Origin: Allopusillimonas ginsengisoli
GTDB taxonomy: Bacteria; Pseudomonadota; Gammaproteobacteria; Burkholderiales; Burkholderiaceae_B
Assembly: GCF_004153455.1 (NCBI RefSeq)
Contig: NZ_SDQE01000001.1
Span: forward strand, 868,001 to 932,000
Direction of reading: 5' to 3'
DNA length: 64,000 nucleotides
A program made the position numbers and the translations under genes. Within the stretch, counting starts at the first letter, position 1. Every line of letters starts with the position of its first letter. Of the stretch, positions 33,500 to 42,699 are shown in pieces. A model generated the notes under the pieces. The model did no database searches and was not told where the DNA came from. It saw nothing but the letters and a program-made list of their open reading frames with translations.

Positions 33500-34375
33500 A
33501 TGTCTACCGCATTTGCCTGGCGCTCCATGCTGTTTGTGCCGGCGATCAACGACCGTTTCATTCAGAGCGCATTGCGCCAACCTTGCGACGCCATTCAACT
33601 CGATCTTGAGGACAGCGTCGCGCTCGAGCTGAAAGCGCAAGCGCGCGAACGCATTGCCGACGTCGCCAGACAATGCAGTGAACAAGGCAAGGATGTGATC
33701 GTACGTGTCAACCGACCCTGGCGTCTGCTGGTGCGCGATCTTGAAGCCTGCGTGGGCGAGCACGTCAAGGCGATTACCCTGCCCAAAGTCTCCAATGCGG
33801 GTTTTCTGCTGGGGGTCGTGGAAATCATCGACGAACTGGAGCGAGAGCAAGGCCTGGCGCATGGCTCGACACGGCTGATCGCCATGGTGGAAGATGCCGA
33901 AGGGTTGCGCAATATGGACGACATTGCCGCGGCGCATCCCAGGCTTTGCGGCATGACCATAGGCGCCGAAGACTTGGCCGTCTCCATGCAAATGCAAGTG
34001 TCTGCCGACACGCTTTACATCCCGAATGTCATGGCGGTTGCGGCGTGTCGCCGTGCCGGCATCGCGCCGATAGGATTTGTGGGCTCGGTGGCGGATTTTG
34101 CCGACCGCGAGGCATTCAGGCAGACTGTCGAGCGTGGCGCCGCGCTGGGTTTCGAAGGCGCTTTCTGCATACACCCGGCGCAAGTCGCCATTGCCAATGC
34201 CGCCTATGCGCCCACGCCGCAGGCCGTGGCCCGGGCTCGCGCACTCATTGCCGCGTTCAAAGAAGAAGAAGCCAAAGGCCGATCAGCCTGCACCTTTGAG
34301 GGCAGGATGGTAGACGCACCCGTCGTCAAACAGGCGGAAATGGTCGTGCAGAAAGGCGAAGCTTTCGGTTTGTAA
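33500..34375 (+). CDS. HpcH/HpaI aldolase/citrate lyase beta-subunit-like (CitE) protein
   Basis: A 291-residue TIM-barrel lyase. The ATG at 33500 gives the family's RSMLFVPAINDRFIQSAL opening. CitE-type features are IQLDLEDSVAL (metal-binding Glu), VIVRVNRPW, AITLPKVSNA, IAMVEDAEG and GMTIGAEDLAVSM, ending in GAFCIHPAQVAIAN. Orphan CitE-like proteins act on malyl-CoA, citramalyl-CoA or similar thioesters; no citrate lyase alpha or gamma subunits are nearby, so this is likely a CitE-like CoA-thioester lyase or hydrolase. Confidence 0.85.
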   Translation: MSTAFAWRSMLFVPAINDRFIQSALRQPCDAIQLDLEDSVALELKAQARERIADVARQCSEQGKDVIVRVNRPWRLLVRDLEACVGEHVKAITLPKVSNAGFLLGVVEIIDELEREQGLAHGSTRLIAMVEDAEGLRNMDDIAAAHPRLCGMTIGAEDLAVSMQMQVSADTLYIPNVMAVAACRRAGIAPIGFVGSVADFADREAFRQTVERGAALGFEGAFCIHPAQVAIANAAYAPTPQAVARARALIAAFKEEEAKGRSACTFEGRMVDAPVVKQAEMVVQKGEAFGL

Positions 34376-34424
34376 TGCACGGGGCCCGCGTCGATCCCGC
34401 CGCATTTTTGGGTAGTCAGCCACG

Positions 34425-34919
34425 ATGAGTGCCGGGCCGCCCTCTTCTGTGCCCGACGCCATCGTGCATGCTTTTGCCACGGCCCGGTACGTGATTGATG
34501 CGCCTTCCGGTCAAATCACTTTATCGATCGGGTGCGAGAGTCCTGCCTTGCATGACCTCATGCAGGTCTGCGGGGCGCAAACCATGGCGATTCTTACCGC
34601 CTTCAACCCGGGCGCTCAACACAGGAACGCCGCAACCAATCGCGCGGCCCAGGAAGCACTGACGGACGAGGCCCGCACGCTGGGGCTCCCGATGTTCACC
34701 GGGTACAACGCCGCGGCTGTCAATGGACCGCCCCAAAGAGGGCATGAGCATGCCCGGGCCAACGCGTCCGCCCTCATCATGGACGACACCACAGAACCTA
34801 CCGTGATCCTGCTTGGTATTCACCCCAGCCAAGCCAGCGCACTGGCCAGCGCCTATGGGCAATTGGCATGGGTGTTTGCCGGGCGTGACGCTGTGCCGAG
34901 ACTAGTCTGGAAGATTTGA
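34425..34919 (+). CDS. DUF3293-domain protein
   Basis: A 164-residue cytosolic protein of the DUF3293 family, recognisable by an N-terminal VIHAFATARYVIDAPSG and AILTAFNPGAQHRNAATNR, with GYNAAAVNGP in the middle and VILLGIHPSQASALASAYGQ at the C-terminus. The function is unknown. It lies 49 bases after the CitE-like gene and may be co-transcribed. Confidence 0.75.
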   Translation: MSAGPPSSVPDAIVHAFATARYVIDAPSGQITLSIGCESPALHDLMQVCGAQTMAILTAFNPGAQHRNAATNRAAQEALTDEARTLGLPMFTGYNAAAVNGPPQRGHEHARANASALIMDDTTEPTVILLGIHPSQASALASAYGQLAWVFAGRDAVPRLVWKI

Positions 34920-35110
34920 AGTTACATATAGATACACAATGCAGCCCTGCGCAGGTTGTCGGATTTTGCCGGCACGTTCCGCCAACAACTCGATTAATCA
35001 CAACATTAACGGATTTTAGAAGCAACTTAGGCAATTTTAATGTTTTTTTGAGACTTGCCCGCGCCTGACCCCGCTTCTAACATACACAGCCATGTTTTAT
35101 GGAGTATGAA

Positions 35111-36190
35111 ATGGAAGTGGTCAGCATCATGCGCCGCCCCTCTGGCGCCCCCTCGTCATCCTCGATTCCCCAGACGCAGCATGCATCAAACCAATGGGCT
35201 GTAGAAGATGTCATCCAGCTCTATCAGCTGCCCTTGATGGACTTGCTTTTTCGCGCGCAAACCGAGCATCGCAAGCACCACCAAGCCAACGCCGTGCAGT
35301 TGTCCAGCCTTCTGTCCATCAAAACCGGCGCCTGCCCAGAGGATTGCGCCTACTGCCCCCAATCTTCCCGTTACGACACAGATGTTCCCAAAGAGGCGCT
35401 TTTGCCTGTGCAAGAGGTTCTCGAGGCCGCCCGCAAGGCCAAGGAAAATGGCGCGCAGCGTTTTTGCATGGGTGCGGCGTGGCGTTCGCCCACGGCAAGA
35501 CAAGTTGACGCAGTGGCCGAGCTGGTCAGCGCCGTCAAGGCCATGGGGCTCGAAACCTGTGTCACGCTGGGCATGCTCAAGGAAGGCCAGGCTGAACAAT
35601 TGCGCGACGCAGGGCTCGATTACTACAACCATAACCTGGACACCTCGCCCGAGTACTACCGCAGCATCATCACCACCCGCAGCTACCAGGATCGTCTGAA
35701 TACCCTGCAGCGTGTGCGCAATGCTGGCATCAATGTGTGCTGCGGCGGCATCGTCGGCATGGGCGAATCGCGCCGCGACCGCGCCGGGCTGATTGTCGAG
35801 CTCGCCAACATGGCGCCCTACCCTGAATCCGTACCCATTAACAATCTGGTCAAGGTGCCAGGCACGCCGCTGGCCGGCGAGGAAGACATCGATCCTTTCG
35901 AGTTCGTCCGCACGATCGCCGTGGCACGCATCACCATGCCACGCACTGTGGTGCGCCTGTCGGCCGGCCGGGAACAAATGGACGATACGCTGCAAGCCTT
36001 GTGCTTTATGGCGGGTGCCAACTCCATCTTCTACGGCGACCAATTGCTGACGACCGCCAATCCCCAGGTAGAGCGGGACCGTGCGCTGTTCGAGCGCCTG
36101 GGACTGGTGCCGGTTGGCGCACCCTCCGCAAAAATGCCGCTCGACGAAGCTGCCCCGGCACGATCACAGGCGCGGTCGGTGACAGCCTGA
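35111..36190 (+). CDS. bioB: Biotin synthase
   Basis: A 359-residue radical-SAM enzyme that inserts sulfur into dethiobiotin, the last step of biotin synthesis. The ATG at 35111 is chosen because GGAG at 35101-35104 is correctly spaced; an ATG at 35099 would overlap that site. The radical-SAM cluster CPEDCAYC is present in the standard [17 protein letters not shown] context, and [10 protein letters not shown] and [11 protein letters not shown] follow, with Cys in [12 protein letters not shown] and Arg in [10 protein letters not shown] for the second cluster. The rest of the biotin pathway is not nearby. The gene seems to have its own promoter in the 190-base AT-rich gap before it. Confidence 0.96.
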   Translation: MEVVSIMRRPSGAPSSSSIPQTQHASNQWAVEDVIQLYQLPLMDLLFRAQTEHRKHHQANAVQLSSLLSIKTGACPEDCAYCPQSSRYDTDVPKEALLPVQEVLEAARKAKENGAQRFCMGAAWRSPTARQVDAVAELVSAVKAMGLETCVTLGMLKEGQAEQLRDAGLDYYNHNLDTSPEYYRSIITTRSYQDRLNTLQRVRNAGINVCCGGIVGMGESRRDRAGLIVELANMAPYPESVPINNLVKVPGTPLAGEEDIDPFEFVRTIAVARITMPRTVVRLSAGREQMDDTLQALCFMAGANSIFYGDQLLTTANPQVERDRALFERLGLVPVGAPSAKMPLDEAAPARSQARSVTA

Positions 36191-36215
36191 TAACCACGAC
36201 TACTATTCTCGCGGC

Positions 36216-37067
36216 ATGATTATTCTTTTTATCAGCATTGCCTGCAGCGTTGCGGTGTCGGTGCTGCTCAAGATTGCGCGGCGGCGCAATCTCCAGATAG
36301 ACCAGGCTATCGCCGTCAACTATGTGATCGCTGCGCTGCTGTGTCTGCTGGTGCTGCGTCCGCAGCCGGCATCCTTGCTCGCGCCAGCGACACCCTGGTG
36401 GATACTGGCCCTGCTTGGTGTCCTGTTACCCACGATTTTCCTGGCCATGGCAGGTGCTGTACGCCATGCGGGGATTGTGCTCAGCGATGCCGCCCAGCGA
36501 CTCTCGCTCTTTATCCCGCTGATGGCCTCGTTTCTGCTGTTCAACGAACAGGCTTCCGCCAGCAAGCTGGCGGGCATCGCCATGGCGCTCGTGGCGCTGG
36601 TCTGCCTGCTGATGCGCAAGCGCGACAGCAGCGCCGTACCCGGCGAAACACTCAAGACAGCAGGGCTACTGCTTGCCGTCTGGGTAGGCTACGGCACGAT
36701 CGATATTCTGTTCAAGCAACTGGCCAAGGCTGGCGCTGCGTTTTCCAGCAGCCTGTTCGCCGCCTTCGTGCTGGCCGGCATGATCATTTTTCTTTATCTG
36801 ATTATTCGTCGCGTGAACTGGCAACGGCGCAATATCGTTGCCGGCCTCGTACTGGGGCTGCTGAATTTTGGCAATATCTATTTTTATATACGCGCGCATC
36901 AAGTGTTTCCGGACAATCCGACGCTGGTTTTCTCTGCCATGAATATCGGTGTGATCTCGCTCGGCACGCTGATCGGTGCAGGCATTTTCCGCGAAAAACT
37001 ATCGCTTGTTAATGCCCTCGGCGTCGCCCTCGCCATCGGCGCTATCGTCATACTCATTCCGCGCTGA
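36216..37067 (+). CDS. DMT/EamA-superfamily transporter
   Basis: A 283-residue membrane protein with about ten hydrophobic segments in two EamA repeats (residues 1-131 and 146-283), the second ending TLIGAGIFREKLSLVNALGVALA. Such transporters move small metabolites. The substrate is unknown. Its last 69 bases overlap the 3' end of the convergent MFS gene, so the two mRNAs share an antisense tail. It begins 25 bases after bioB. Confidence 0.85.
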   Translation: MIILFISIACSVAVSVLLKIARRRNLQIDQAIAVNYVIAALLCLLVLRPQPASLLAPATPWWILALLGVLLPTIFLAMAGAVRHAGIVLSDAAQRLSLFIPLMASFLLFNEQASASKLAGIAMALVALVCLLMRKRDSSAVPGETLKTAGLLLAVWVGYGTIDILFKQLAKAGAAFSSSLFAAFVLAGMIIFLYLIIRRVNWQRRNIVAGLVLGLLNFGNIYFYIRAHQVFPDNPTLVFSAMNIGVISLGTLIGAGIFREKLSLVNALGVALAIGAIVILIPR

Positions 37068-38426
37068 TTCAGGCTGCCCCGCACCTTCGGCAGCAGCAGG
37101 CTCCCCCTCCGGCGGGAAGGGCACCGCCTGGGACGAATCCACATGCGGTGCGCCGCCCTCCTCTTCGGGCGTAACGAACGACACATCGCTCCCGACATCG
37201 ACGCGAGGATCGAGATTGGCCACCACGTTGGAGGACTGCAGGCTGTCGGACATGGGCACAAACTGTGTGGGCGCATCCTGGCTGAGGTGGGCGCCTGTCA
37301 CCCGCTGCGGCCGCACAAACCCGACCAATACCAGTGCGCAAACGGAAAGAAAAACAAAATACATGGAGGTGCCGAATTCGCGCATCAACAAACCAGCCAC
37401 CAGCGGTCCGACACATGCGCCCAACCCATAAATCATGTACAGAATCGCACTCAGGCCAACACGGCGCTCCGGATCAATGTTGTCGTTGGCGAAGGCGGCG
37501 CCCAGCGGATACAGCGTGAACTGCAAGGCGCCCAGCAAGCAGGAAAAAATGACCAGCGCCCAATAGGGGAACGACCACCACCCCCACAAGGGAACGGCAA
37601 CGAGCACCAGCACCAGCGCGCTCATGCGTATCATGCCTGCGCGATTGACGCGGTCGGCCAGCCAGCCCAACGGCCACTGCGCCAACAGCCCCGCTGCGAC
37701 GCCGGCAGCAAGAAACACGGCGACCTGGCTGTTATCCAGCCCCTGCTTCAAGGCGTAAACGGGCGCCAGGCCATAGAATGCGCCAGTCAGGATGCCGGCA
37801 ACGAAAAGCACCAGCAAGGACAAGGGAACCCGAGCGAAGTAGTAACGGGCATGAATAGGCGCCGGCATCTGCAGCGCCGGATGCAGGCGGCGCGTCAGGG
37901 CAACGGGCACCAGGCACAAGGCCGAACACATGGCCGCAAAAATAAGCGGTTCGTAATTCAGGTTGGTAAAAAGTGTCAGCGAGAGCTGACCCAGCACGGT
38001 GCCGCAGCTGGAGCACACCATATAAAAAGCAAAGACCCGCCCGCGCTGACTGTTTTCGGTCTGCTCATTGAGCCAGCTTTCCAGGACGACGAACTGCGTG
38101 ACCATGGCGATGCCGGCCACAAACCTGAACCCGAGCCAGATCCAGAGATTGTCCACCAGAGCCAGCACAAGAATCGTGATCGTGACAATAGCCGCCGTCG
38201 CCGCGTAGGCGCGGATGTGGCCCACGCGCATAATGACTCTGTGGCCCATCCGCGCCCCGAACACCAGGCCCAGGTAGTACACGGCAATCAGGCCCCCGAC
38301 CCATAGCTCTGAAACATGCTCGGCTGTCAGGCGCAGGCCCATGTAGGTGTTGAACAGGCCGGACCCAATGAGCAGCAACAGCGTCGCCACATAAAGAGAA
38401 AAAAACGAGGCAATCATCTGCACCAT
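36999..38426 (-). CDS. MFS transporter with hydrophilic C-terminal tail
   Basis: A 475-residue major facilitator superfamily permease with twelve hydrophobic segments up to about residue 385. The loop-2 motif reads GARMGHRVIMRVGH (form GxxxDxxGRR relaxed) and QWPLGWLADRVNRAGM repeats it in the second half. It belongs to the YcaD/UPF-like sugar or drug transporter group. The C-terminal 85 residues are acidic and Pro/Gly-rich with no membrane span, which is unusual, and their last 23 codons overlap the EamA gene on the other strand. Confidence 0.85.
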   Translation of the reverse strand: MVQMIASFFSLYVATLLLLIGSGLFNTYMGLRLTAEHVSELWVGGLIAVYYLGLVFGARMGHRVIMRVGHIRAYAATAAIVTITILVLALVDNLWIWLGFRFVAGIAMVTQFVVLESWLNEQTENSQRGRVFAFYMVCSSCGTVLGQLSLTLFTNLNYEPLIFAAMCSALCLVPVALTRRLHPALQMPAPIHARYYFARVPLSLLVLFVAGILTGAFYGLAPVYALKQGLDNSQVAVFLAAGVAAGLLAQWPLGWLADRVNRAGMIRMSALVLVLVAVPLWGWWSFPYWALVIFSCLLGALQFTLYPLGAAFANDNIDPERRVGLSAILYMIYGLGACVGPLVAGLLMREFGTSMYFVFLSVCALVLVGFVRPQRVTGAHLSQDAPTQFVPMSDSLQSSNVVANLDPRVDVGSDVSFVTPEEEGGAPHVDSSQAVPFPPEGEPAAAEGAGQPESARNEYDDSADGEGDAEGINKR

Positions 38427-38574
38427 GGGAATACCGGGGCCTGTTCAACTTTTAAGCGAGAAAGCATGTGAAATCGAGACGACTAGGCAGGCCTGCATCC
38501 GCACAGCCTGCCATACGCCTGACGGCCGCCACGCCTTCGCGCCGCCGCCGTGAATCATAGAAAGAGGAAAAATC

Positions 38575-39081
38575 TTAGCCCAACTGATTGATCATCGTCT
38601 GGGCGTCGCTGACTTCAAACTGGCCGCCCGCCTCGACATTGAGCTGCTTGACCACACCGTCATCAAGCAAGGCGGAATAACGCTGCGACCGAACGCCCAT
38701 GCCGCGACCGGTAAGATCCAGTTCAAGGCCAAGCGCGCTGGTCCACGCCGCACTGCCATCTGCCAGCATGCGCACACGACCCGCCACGCCCTGATCGCGG
38801 CCCCAGGCACCCATCACGAAGGGGTCGTTGACGGCAACACACCAGATTTCGTCCACGCCTTTGGCCTTGAGCTGTTCAGCCAGTTCGATATAGCCTGGCA
38901 AATGCTTTTGCGAGCAGGTGGGCGTAAACGCGCCTGGCACCGCAAACAGCGCGATCTTCTTGCCTTTGACCAGATCGGCGACCTGGAAATTATTGGGGCC
39001 TACCGCACATGTGTCGGTTGCCGTTTCGATGAATTCGCCCAGCGTACCGTCTGGAATGCGATCGCCGATTTTGATAGCCAT
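38575..39081 (-). CDS. Peroxiredoxin (Prx5/AhpC-TSA type)
   Basis: A 168-residue thiol peroxidase that reduces hydroperoxides in the cytosol. The peroxidatic Cys lies in GAFTPTCSQKHLPGY, the Prx5 pattern PxxxTxxC, and VNDPFVMGAWG and RYSALLDDGVVKQLNVE are typical. There is no fused glutaredoxin domain, so it uses external glutathione/glutaredoxin. The gene is monocistronic as far as can be seen. Confidence 0.93.
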   Translation of the reverse strand: MAIKIGDRIPDGTLGEFIETATDTCAVGPNNFQVADLVKGKKIALFAVPGAFTPTCSQKHLPGYIELAEQLKAKGVDEIWCVAVNDPFVMGAWGRDQGVAGRVRMLADGSAAWTSALGLELDLTGRGMGVRSQRYSALLDDGVVKQLNVEAGGQFEVSDAQTMINQLG

Positions 39082-39319
39082 GATTTACTCCGCATGCAAG
39101 AATTGATTGACCGCAGCACAGAACACAGCGCGGCAAGCATAATGATACGACGAGGAAGGGGCCCGCGTACAAAACCACGGCTGCCACGATGGCAGCCTCA
39201 TGAGCCAAGGACGATTTTGGCGCCCCCACCTCAGGGCGGGCTCCTTGATTGCGTATATGATAGGCCACATTACTTTTCGCGTTTCATCGGCCTGATCGGG
39301 CCGCCAGCCAGAGCAACCT

Positions 39320-39853
39320 ATGACAACTGTTTCCTCCTCTCCCGCTTCGCCCATCAATACAGCGTCTGACGCGCCCCGGCTTACCCACCTGGACGATGCC
39401 GGCAAAGCCAGCATGGTCGACGTGGGCGACAAGCCTTCTACGCAGCGCACGGCCATTGCGCAAGGCCGCGTCCGCATGGGGGCAGCCGCCTTCGAACTGC
39501 TGTCGGCCAGCAAAAATGCAAAGGGCGAAGTGCTGAACACCGCGCGCATCGCGGGCATTCTTGCAGCCAAGCGCTGTGCCGATCTGATCCCTATGTGTCA
39601 CAGCCTGCCGCTCAGCTATGTCGGCATTGATTTCGAAACCGATCCGCAGTCCCACAGCATCACGGTGCTCGCCACGTGTCGCAGCGACTACAAGACCGGC
39701 GTCGAGATGGAGGCCATGACGGCCTGCAGCATCGCTGCGTTGACAATTTACGATATGTGCAAGGCTGCCGACAAAGGCATTGTGATCGACCAGATAAGGC
39801 TAAGATCCAAGACCGGCGGCAAAAGTGGCGACTGGCAGGCTGCGGACTTCTGA
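39320..39853 (+). CDS. moaC: Cyclic pyranopterin monophosphate synthase
   Basis: A 177-residue enzyme of molybdenum-cofactor synthesis that forms cyclic pyranopterin monophosphate after MoaA. Signature segments are MVDVGDKPSTQRTAIAQGRV, AKRCADLIPMCHSLPLSYV with the active-site Cys/His, TGVEMEAMTACSIAALTIYD and the C-terminal RLRSKTGGKSGDW. The N-terminus is about 20 residues longer than usual. No other moa genes are adjacent. It is followed after six bases by a prepilin peptidase gene. Confidence 0.95.
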   Translation: MTTVSSSPASPINTASDAPRLTHLDDAGKASMVDVGDKPSTQRTAIAQGRVRMGAAAFELLSASKNAKGEVLNTARIAGILAAKRCADLIPMCHSLPLSYVGIDFETDPQSHSITVLATCRSDYKTGVEMEAMTACSIAALTIYDMCKAADKGIVIDQIRLRSKTGGKSGDWQAADF

Positions 39854-39859
39854 CCGCGC

Positions 39860-40561
39860 ATGTTTTCGGGCACTTTCGACACAACCGATGTATTTCCTGC
39901 TGCGATGGCCGCCCTGCTGGGCGTGCTGCTCGGCGTCTGGAGCGCACGTCTGGCGCAGGCTTACGAGCAGGCTTTGGCCAATGGGCATCCCGCCGATGCC
40001 GCGACCTTAAAGCAGGCATTCAAGGCGTCGCTGCGCCAATCGGCCCGCGCCGCTGCACCCAGTGCGCTTATCCTCGCTGCCGTACTTTTCTGGGCGTGCT
40101 TGCAGCATGGCTGGTCGCTGTACTTCCTGGCGCTGTCATTTGCGGCTTTTGTGCTGTGCAGCCTTGCCCTGATCGACTGGCGTACCGGCCTGCTGCCAGA
40201 CGCCCTGAACTACCCGCTGCTGGCGGCGGGGCTGCTGGTCGCCGCATGGCCGACTACGCATCTGGTACTGTACTCGGCCATTCTTGGCGCCGCGCTGGGT
40301 TTTGGGTTTCTTTGGCTGCTGACCTGGATGTTCCGGCTGATCAGACAAGTAGACGGCATGGGGCAGGGAGACTTCAAACTAGCTGCTGCGCTGGGCGCCT
40401 GGTGTGGCGCCTACAACCTGCTGATCGTCCTCTTTTTGGCCAGCCTGGCAGGGGTACTGTTCAGTATGTGGCACCAACGCACGTTGCGCCCGACAGGCGC
40501 CTATCCCTTCGGGCCGTTTCTGGCCGGCGCGGGGTTGTTCGTGCTGTTGGCAGCAGGTTAA
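39860..40561 (+). CDS. Prepilin peptidase (A24 family, PilD-like, no methylase domain)
   Basis: A 233-residue polytopic aspartic protease that cleaves type IV prepilin leaders. The two catalytic Asp residues are in DWRTGLLPDALNYPLL and GMGQGDFKLAAALGAW. The N-terminal region (residues 1-85) lacks the Cys-rich cytoplasmic loop of full PilD, so it is not expected to N-methylate. It is coupled to moaC, an odd partner. A second, different A24 peptidase (CpaA) lies in the tad locus at 49831, so this one may serve type II secretion or type IV pili elsewhere. A bidirectional terminator follows. Confidence 0.88.
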   Translation: MFSGTFDTTDVFPAAMAALLGVLLGVWSARLAQAYEQALANGHPADAATLKQAFKASLRQSARAAAPSALILAAVLFWACLQHGWSLYFLALSFAAFVLCSLALIDWRTGLLPDALNYPLLAAGLLVAAWPTTHLVLYSAILGAALGFGFLWLLTWMFRLIRQVDGMGQGDFKLAAALGAWCGAYNLLIVLFLASLAGVLFSMWHQRTLRPTGAYPFGPFLAGAGLFVLLAAG

Positions 40562-40567
40562 GCGATT

Positions 40568-40587
40568 GGGGGGGCCTCTGGCCCCCC
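40568..40587. terminator. Bidirectional GC-rich terminator hairpin
   Basis: GGGGGGGCC, a three-base loop and GGCCCCCC make a very stable stem between the prepilin peptidase gene and the convergent lipoprotein gene. No long T-run follows in either direction. Confidence 0.6.
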
Positions 40588-40613
40588 TCATTCACCAGAC
40601 TTGCTGCAGGAAT

Positions 40614-42380
40614 TTAACGACGGCCACCCAGCAGGCCGCCCAGCAAGCCACCGTTTGAGCCACCTGCGCTATCGCCGCCGGTCACGCTGCCGAGCAAACC
40701 GGTGACGGGAGCAAGCAGCCCACCCGCTGCGCCGCCGTTACCGGAGCCGCCGGTTGCGCCGCCCGTCAAGCCGCCCACCAGGCCGGTGACAGGTGCCAGC
40801 ACGCCGCCAGCCTTGCCGCCGTCCGCAGCACCACCTGTCACACCACCCAGCAGCCCGGTTACAGGGGCCAACAAGCCGCCTGTATTATCGCCGCCCGTTG
40901 CACCGCCCGTCACACCACCCAGCAGCCCAGTCACAGGGGCCAACAAGCCACCTGCATTGTCGCCGCCCGTTGCACCGCCCGTCACACTACCCAGCAGACC
41001 GGTCACGGGAGCCAAGAGACCACCGGCTTGGCCACCTGTCGCGCCGCCTGTCACGCCGCCCAGCAAGCCAGTCACCGGGGCCAGCAGGCCACCGGCGTCA
41101 CCGCCGCCCGTTGCGCCACCCAGCAAACCCGTCACCGGCGCCAATAAACCGTCACCGCCCAAGCCCTGAGTCAGGTCTGTCAAGACGCTGCTCGCGCTGG
41201 TCAATGTTGCACCCAGAGGGTTGGCGGCATTGCCGTGCACCAGGCCGCCGGCATTGATCAGCGTATTGCCGAGATCTGCCGCAACGGCTCCCAAGCCTAG
41301 TGGCGCATCGCCACCCACACCACCGAGCGAAGTGCCGATGCTGGTCAAGAGATTGTTGACGGGTTCGCCGACACCGAGGCCGTCACCGATTTGCTGAGTT
41401 GTGCCTGTCAGCGTGGTGGCGATGGGAGAAACAATACCGTCGAGGGTGTTGCCGACGCCACCCAGCGGCTCGGACAAGCCGACTGGCAGCACATTATCGA
41501 CAGCCTGGCCAGCGTTTGCCAGTGTTGGCTCCAGAACCGGTGCCGCGTTGTCGCCATTGCCGCCCCCAAGGGCGCCACCGAGAACGTCCGTCAATGGCTG
41601 CAGCAGGCCGCCATCGGCGCCCAGTGCCAGCGTCAGGCTACCCAGCGCACCCGTCGCATTGTCCAGGACGTTTGTCAGCGGGTTGCTGCCATCGGCAGGC
41701 GCATTGAGCAGACCGCCAAGGCTGGCGACTGAATTGCCCAGCCCATCCACCAGACCGCCCACGCCTACACCCAGACCGCCAGGCAGACCAACGCCGGAAA
41801 TCGTCTGGCCCAGATTCGACACGGTGCCACCCACCTGAACCAGCAGACCATCGACGGGCACGCCCAAGCCAGTTGTTGCGCCCACTTGCTGTGTCAACCC
41901 CGTTACTGTGCCTATGACGGGCTCAACGACGTTATCCAGCTGCCCGCCTAGATTACCGAGCGTGTCGGACACACCCACGGGCAGCACATTGTCCACGACC
42001 TGCCCCGTATTGCCCAATGTTGTTTCCAATGGTCCGGCCTGACCCGACGGATTATTCGGATCGTCGGGGTTATTCGGATTATTGGGATCGTCCGGATTGT
42101 TCGGATTATTGGGATCGTCCGGGTTGTTCGGGTTGTTCGGATCATCCGGATTATTCGGGTTATTAGGATCATCCGGATTATTGGGATTATTGGGGTTATT
42201 GGGGTCGTTAGGGTTATTTGGATTATTTGGATTGGTAGGATCGGTCGGAGGCGTAAGCTCACCGTAGCCCGTCGCGCCGCAACCTGCAAGTGCCAGACTC
42301 CCGGCCAACATGCCAGCCAGCACAGTCAATTTGAAGGCCCGCAATGTTGACGGCCCGATTTTGCGTTGGATGATGCTCAT
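40614..42380 (-). CDS. Collagen-like/repeat lipoprotein 1
   Basis: A 588-residue predicted lipoprotein. The start at 42380 follows GGAGAATG; the signal ends in the lipobox LALAGC (Cys34), then GATGYGELTPPTDP. A stalk of Asn-Pro-Asp repeats (unit DPNNPNNPD, 27 bases, about five copies) covers roughly residues 46-115, followed by a Gly/Leu/Val-rich domain (about 115-385) and seven repeats of GGLLAPVTGLLGGVTGG with ATGGDN-type spacers, ending GGLLGGLLGGRR. Glycine at +2 predicts outer-membrane anchoring. It is one of three paralogues here; no known enzymatic motif is present. Databases tend to name such proteins collagen-like triple-helix repeat proteins, but this copy has no strict Gly-X-Y run. 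Confidence 0.8.
   Translation of the reverse strand: MSIIQRKIGPSTLRAFKLTVLAGMLAGSLALAGCGATGYGELTPPTDPTNPNNPNNPNDPNNPNNPNNPDDPNNPNNPDDPNNPNNPDDPNNPNNPDDPNNPNNPDDPNNPSGQAGPLETTLGNTGQVVDNVLPVGVSDTLGNLGGQLDNVVEPVIGTVTGLTQQVGATTGLGVPVDGLLVQVGGTVSNLGQTISGVGLPGGLGVGVGGLVDGLGNSVASLGGLLNAPADGSNPLTNVLDNATGALGSLTLALGADGGLLQPLTDVLGGALGGGNGDNAAPVLEPTLANAGQAVDNVLPVGLSEPLGGVGNTLDGIVSPIATTLTGTTQQIGDGLGVGEPVNNLLTSIGTSLGGVGGDAPLGLGAVAADLGNTLINAGGLVHGNAANPLGATLTSASSVLTDLTQGLGGDGLLAPVTGLLGGATGGGDAGGLLAPVTGLLGGVTGGATGGQAGGLLAPVTGLLGSVTGGATGGDNAGGLLAPVTGLLGGVTGGATGGDNTGGLLAPVTGLLGGVTGGAADGGKAGGVLAPVTGLVGGLTGGATGGSGNGGAAGGLLAPVTGLLGSVTGGDSAGGSNGGLLGGLLGGRR
42050..42240 (-). repeat. 27-bp tandem repeat coding for an Asn/Pro/Asp stalk
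   Basis: Imperfect 27-base units code for DPNNPNNPD and shorter NNP units at the edges, about five full copies in lipoprotein gene 1. Silent differences in Asn and Asp codons between copies show they are not all recent. Confidence 0.8.
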
Positions 42381-42595
42381 TTCATTCTCCTGAATCAAGA
42401 TGTACTTTTGTTTTACGCCCTGTGTGGTTTTGATAAAGCAACATCTGTGCCAACTTGTGGAAAAACGATTCAGGCACCCTTGAAAACCCTCGCCGATTCG
42501 ATATTATTTTGTTTTAAATCAATTAATTACCGATCCAAGCATTCTTACTGATTCAGTGTATTTTTCATATTTGCCATAGCGTCAAATTTGCGAAT

Positions 42596-42634
42596 GTTAC
42601 AAATGGGGCGGCTTCTGATGGGGTGTTACGTAAC
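42596..42634 (-). promoter_or_regulatory. Conserved lipoprotein upstream element, copy 1
   Basis: GTTACAAATGGGG at 42596-42608 and the perfect palindrome GTTACGTAAC at 42625-42634; the distance between the starts of the two words is 29 bases, the same as in copy 3. It lies about 215-255 bases upstream of the lipoprotein start. Confidence 0.6.
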
Positions 42635-42650
42635 GAAACGTAGGATCAAT

Positions 42651-42675
42651 AAAAAAAAGCAGGCCCATGGCCTGC
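42651..42675 (-). terminator. Terminator of the MarR gene 1
   Basis: GCAGGCC and GGCCTGC pair around a three-base loop; on the minus strand the stem is followed by eight T residues. Confidence 0.8.
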
Positions 42676-42699
42676 CCTAAATCCTTTGGCTAACTGCGT

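Larger units (their letters stand above)
42381..42699. other. Leader region of lipoprotein gene 1
   Basis: A 319-base AT-rich non-coding gap. In the direction of transcription (leftwards) it holds the terminator of the upstream MarR gene (42651-42675), the conserved GTTAC element (42596-42634), and a stretch 42432-42457 resembling 44450-44475 upstream of lipoprotein gene 2 (shared GCAA and GTGCCAACTT-like words). Confidence 0.6.

Noticed and set aside
37143-38306. A 387-codon plus-strand ORF
   Set aside because: It is opposite the MFS transporter and encodes Gln/His/Arg-rich low-quality sequence.
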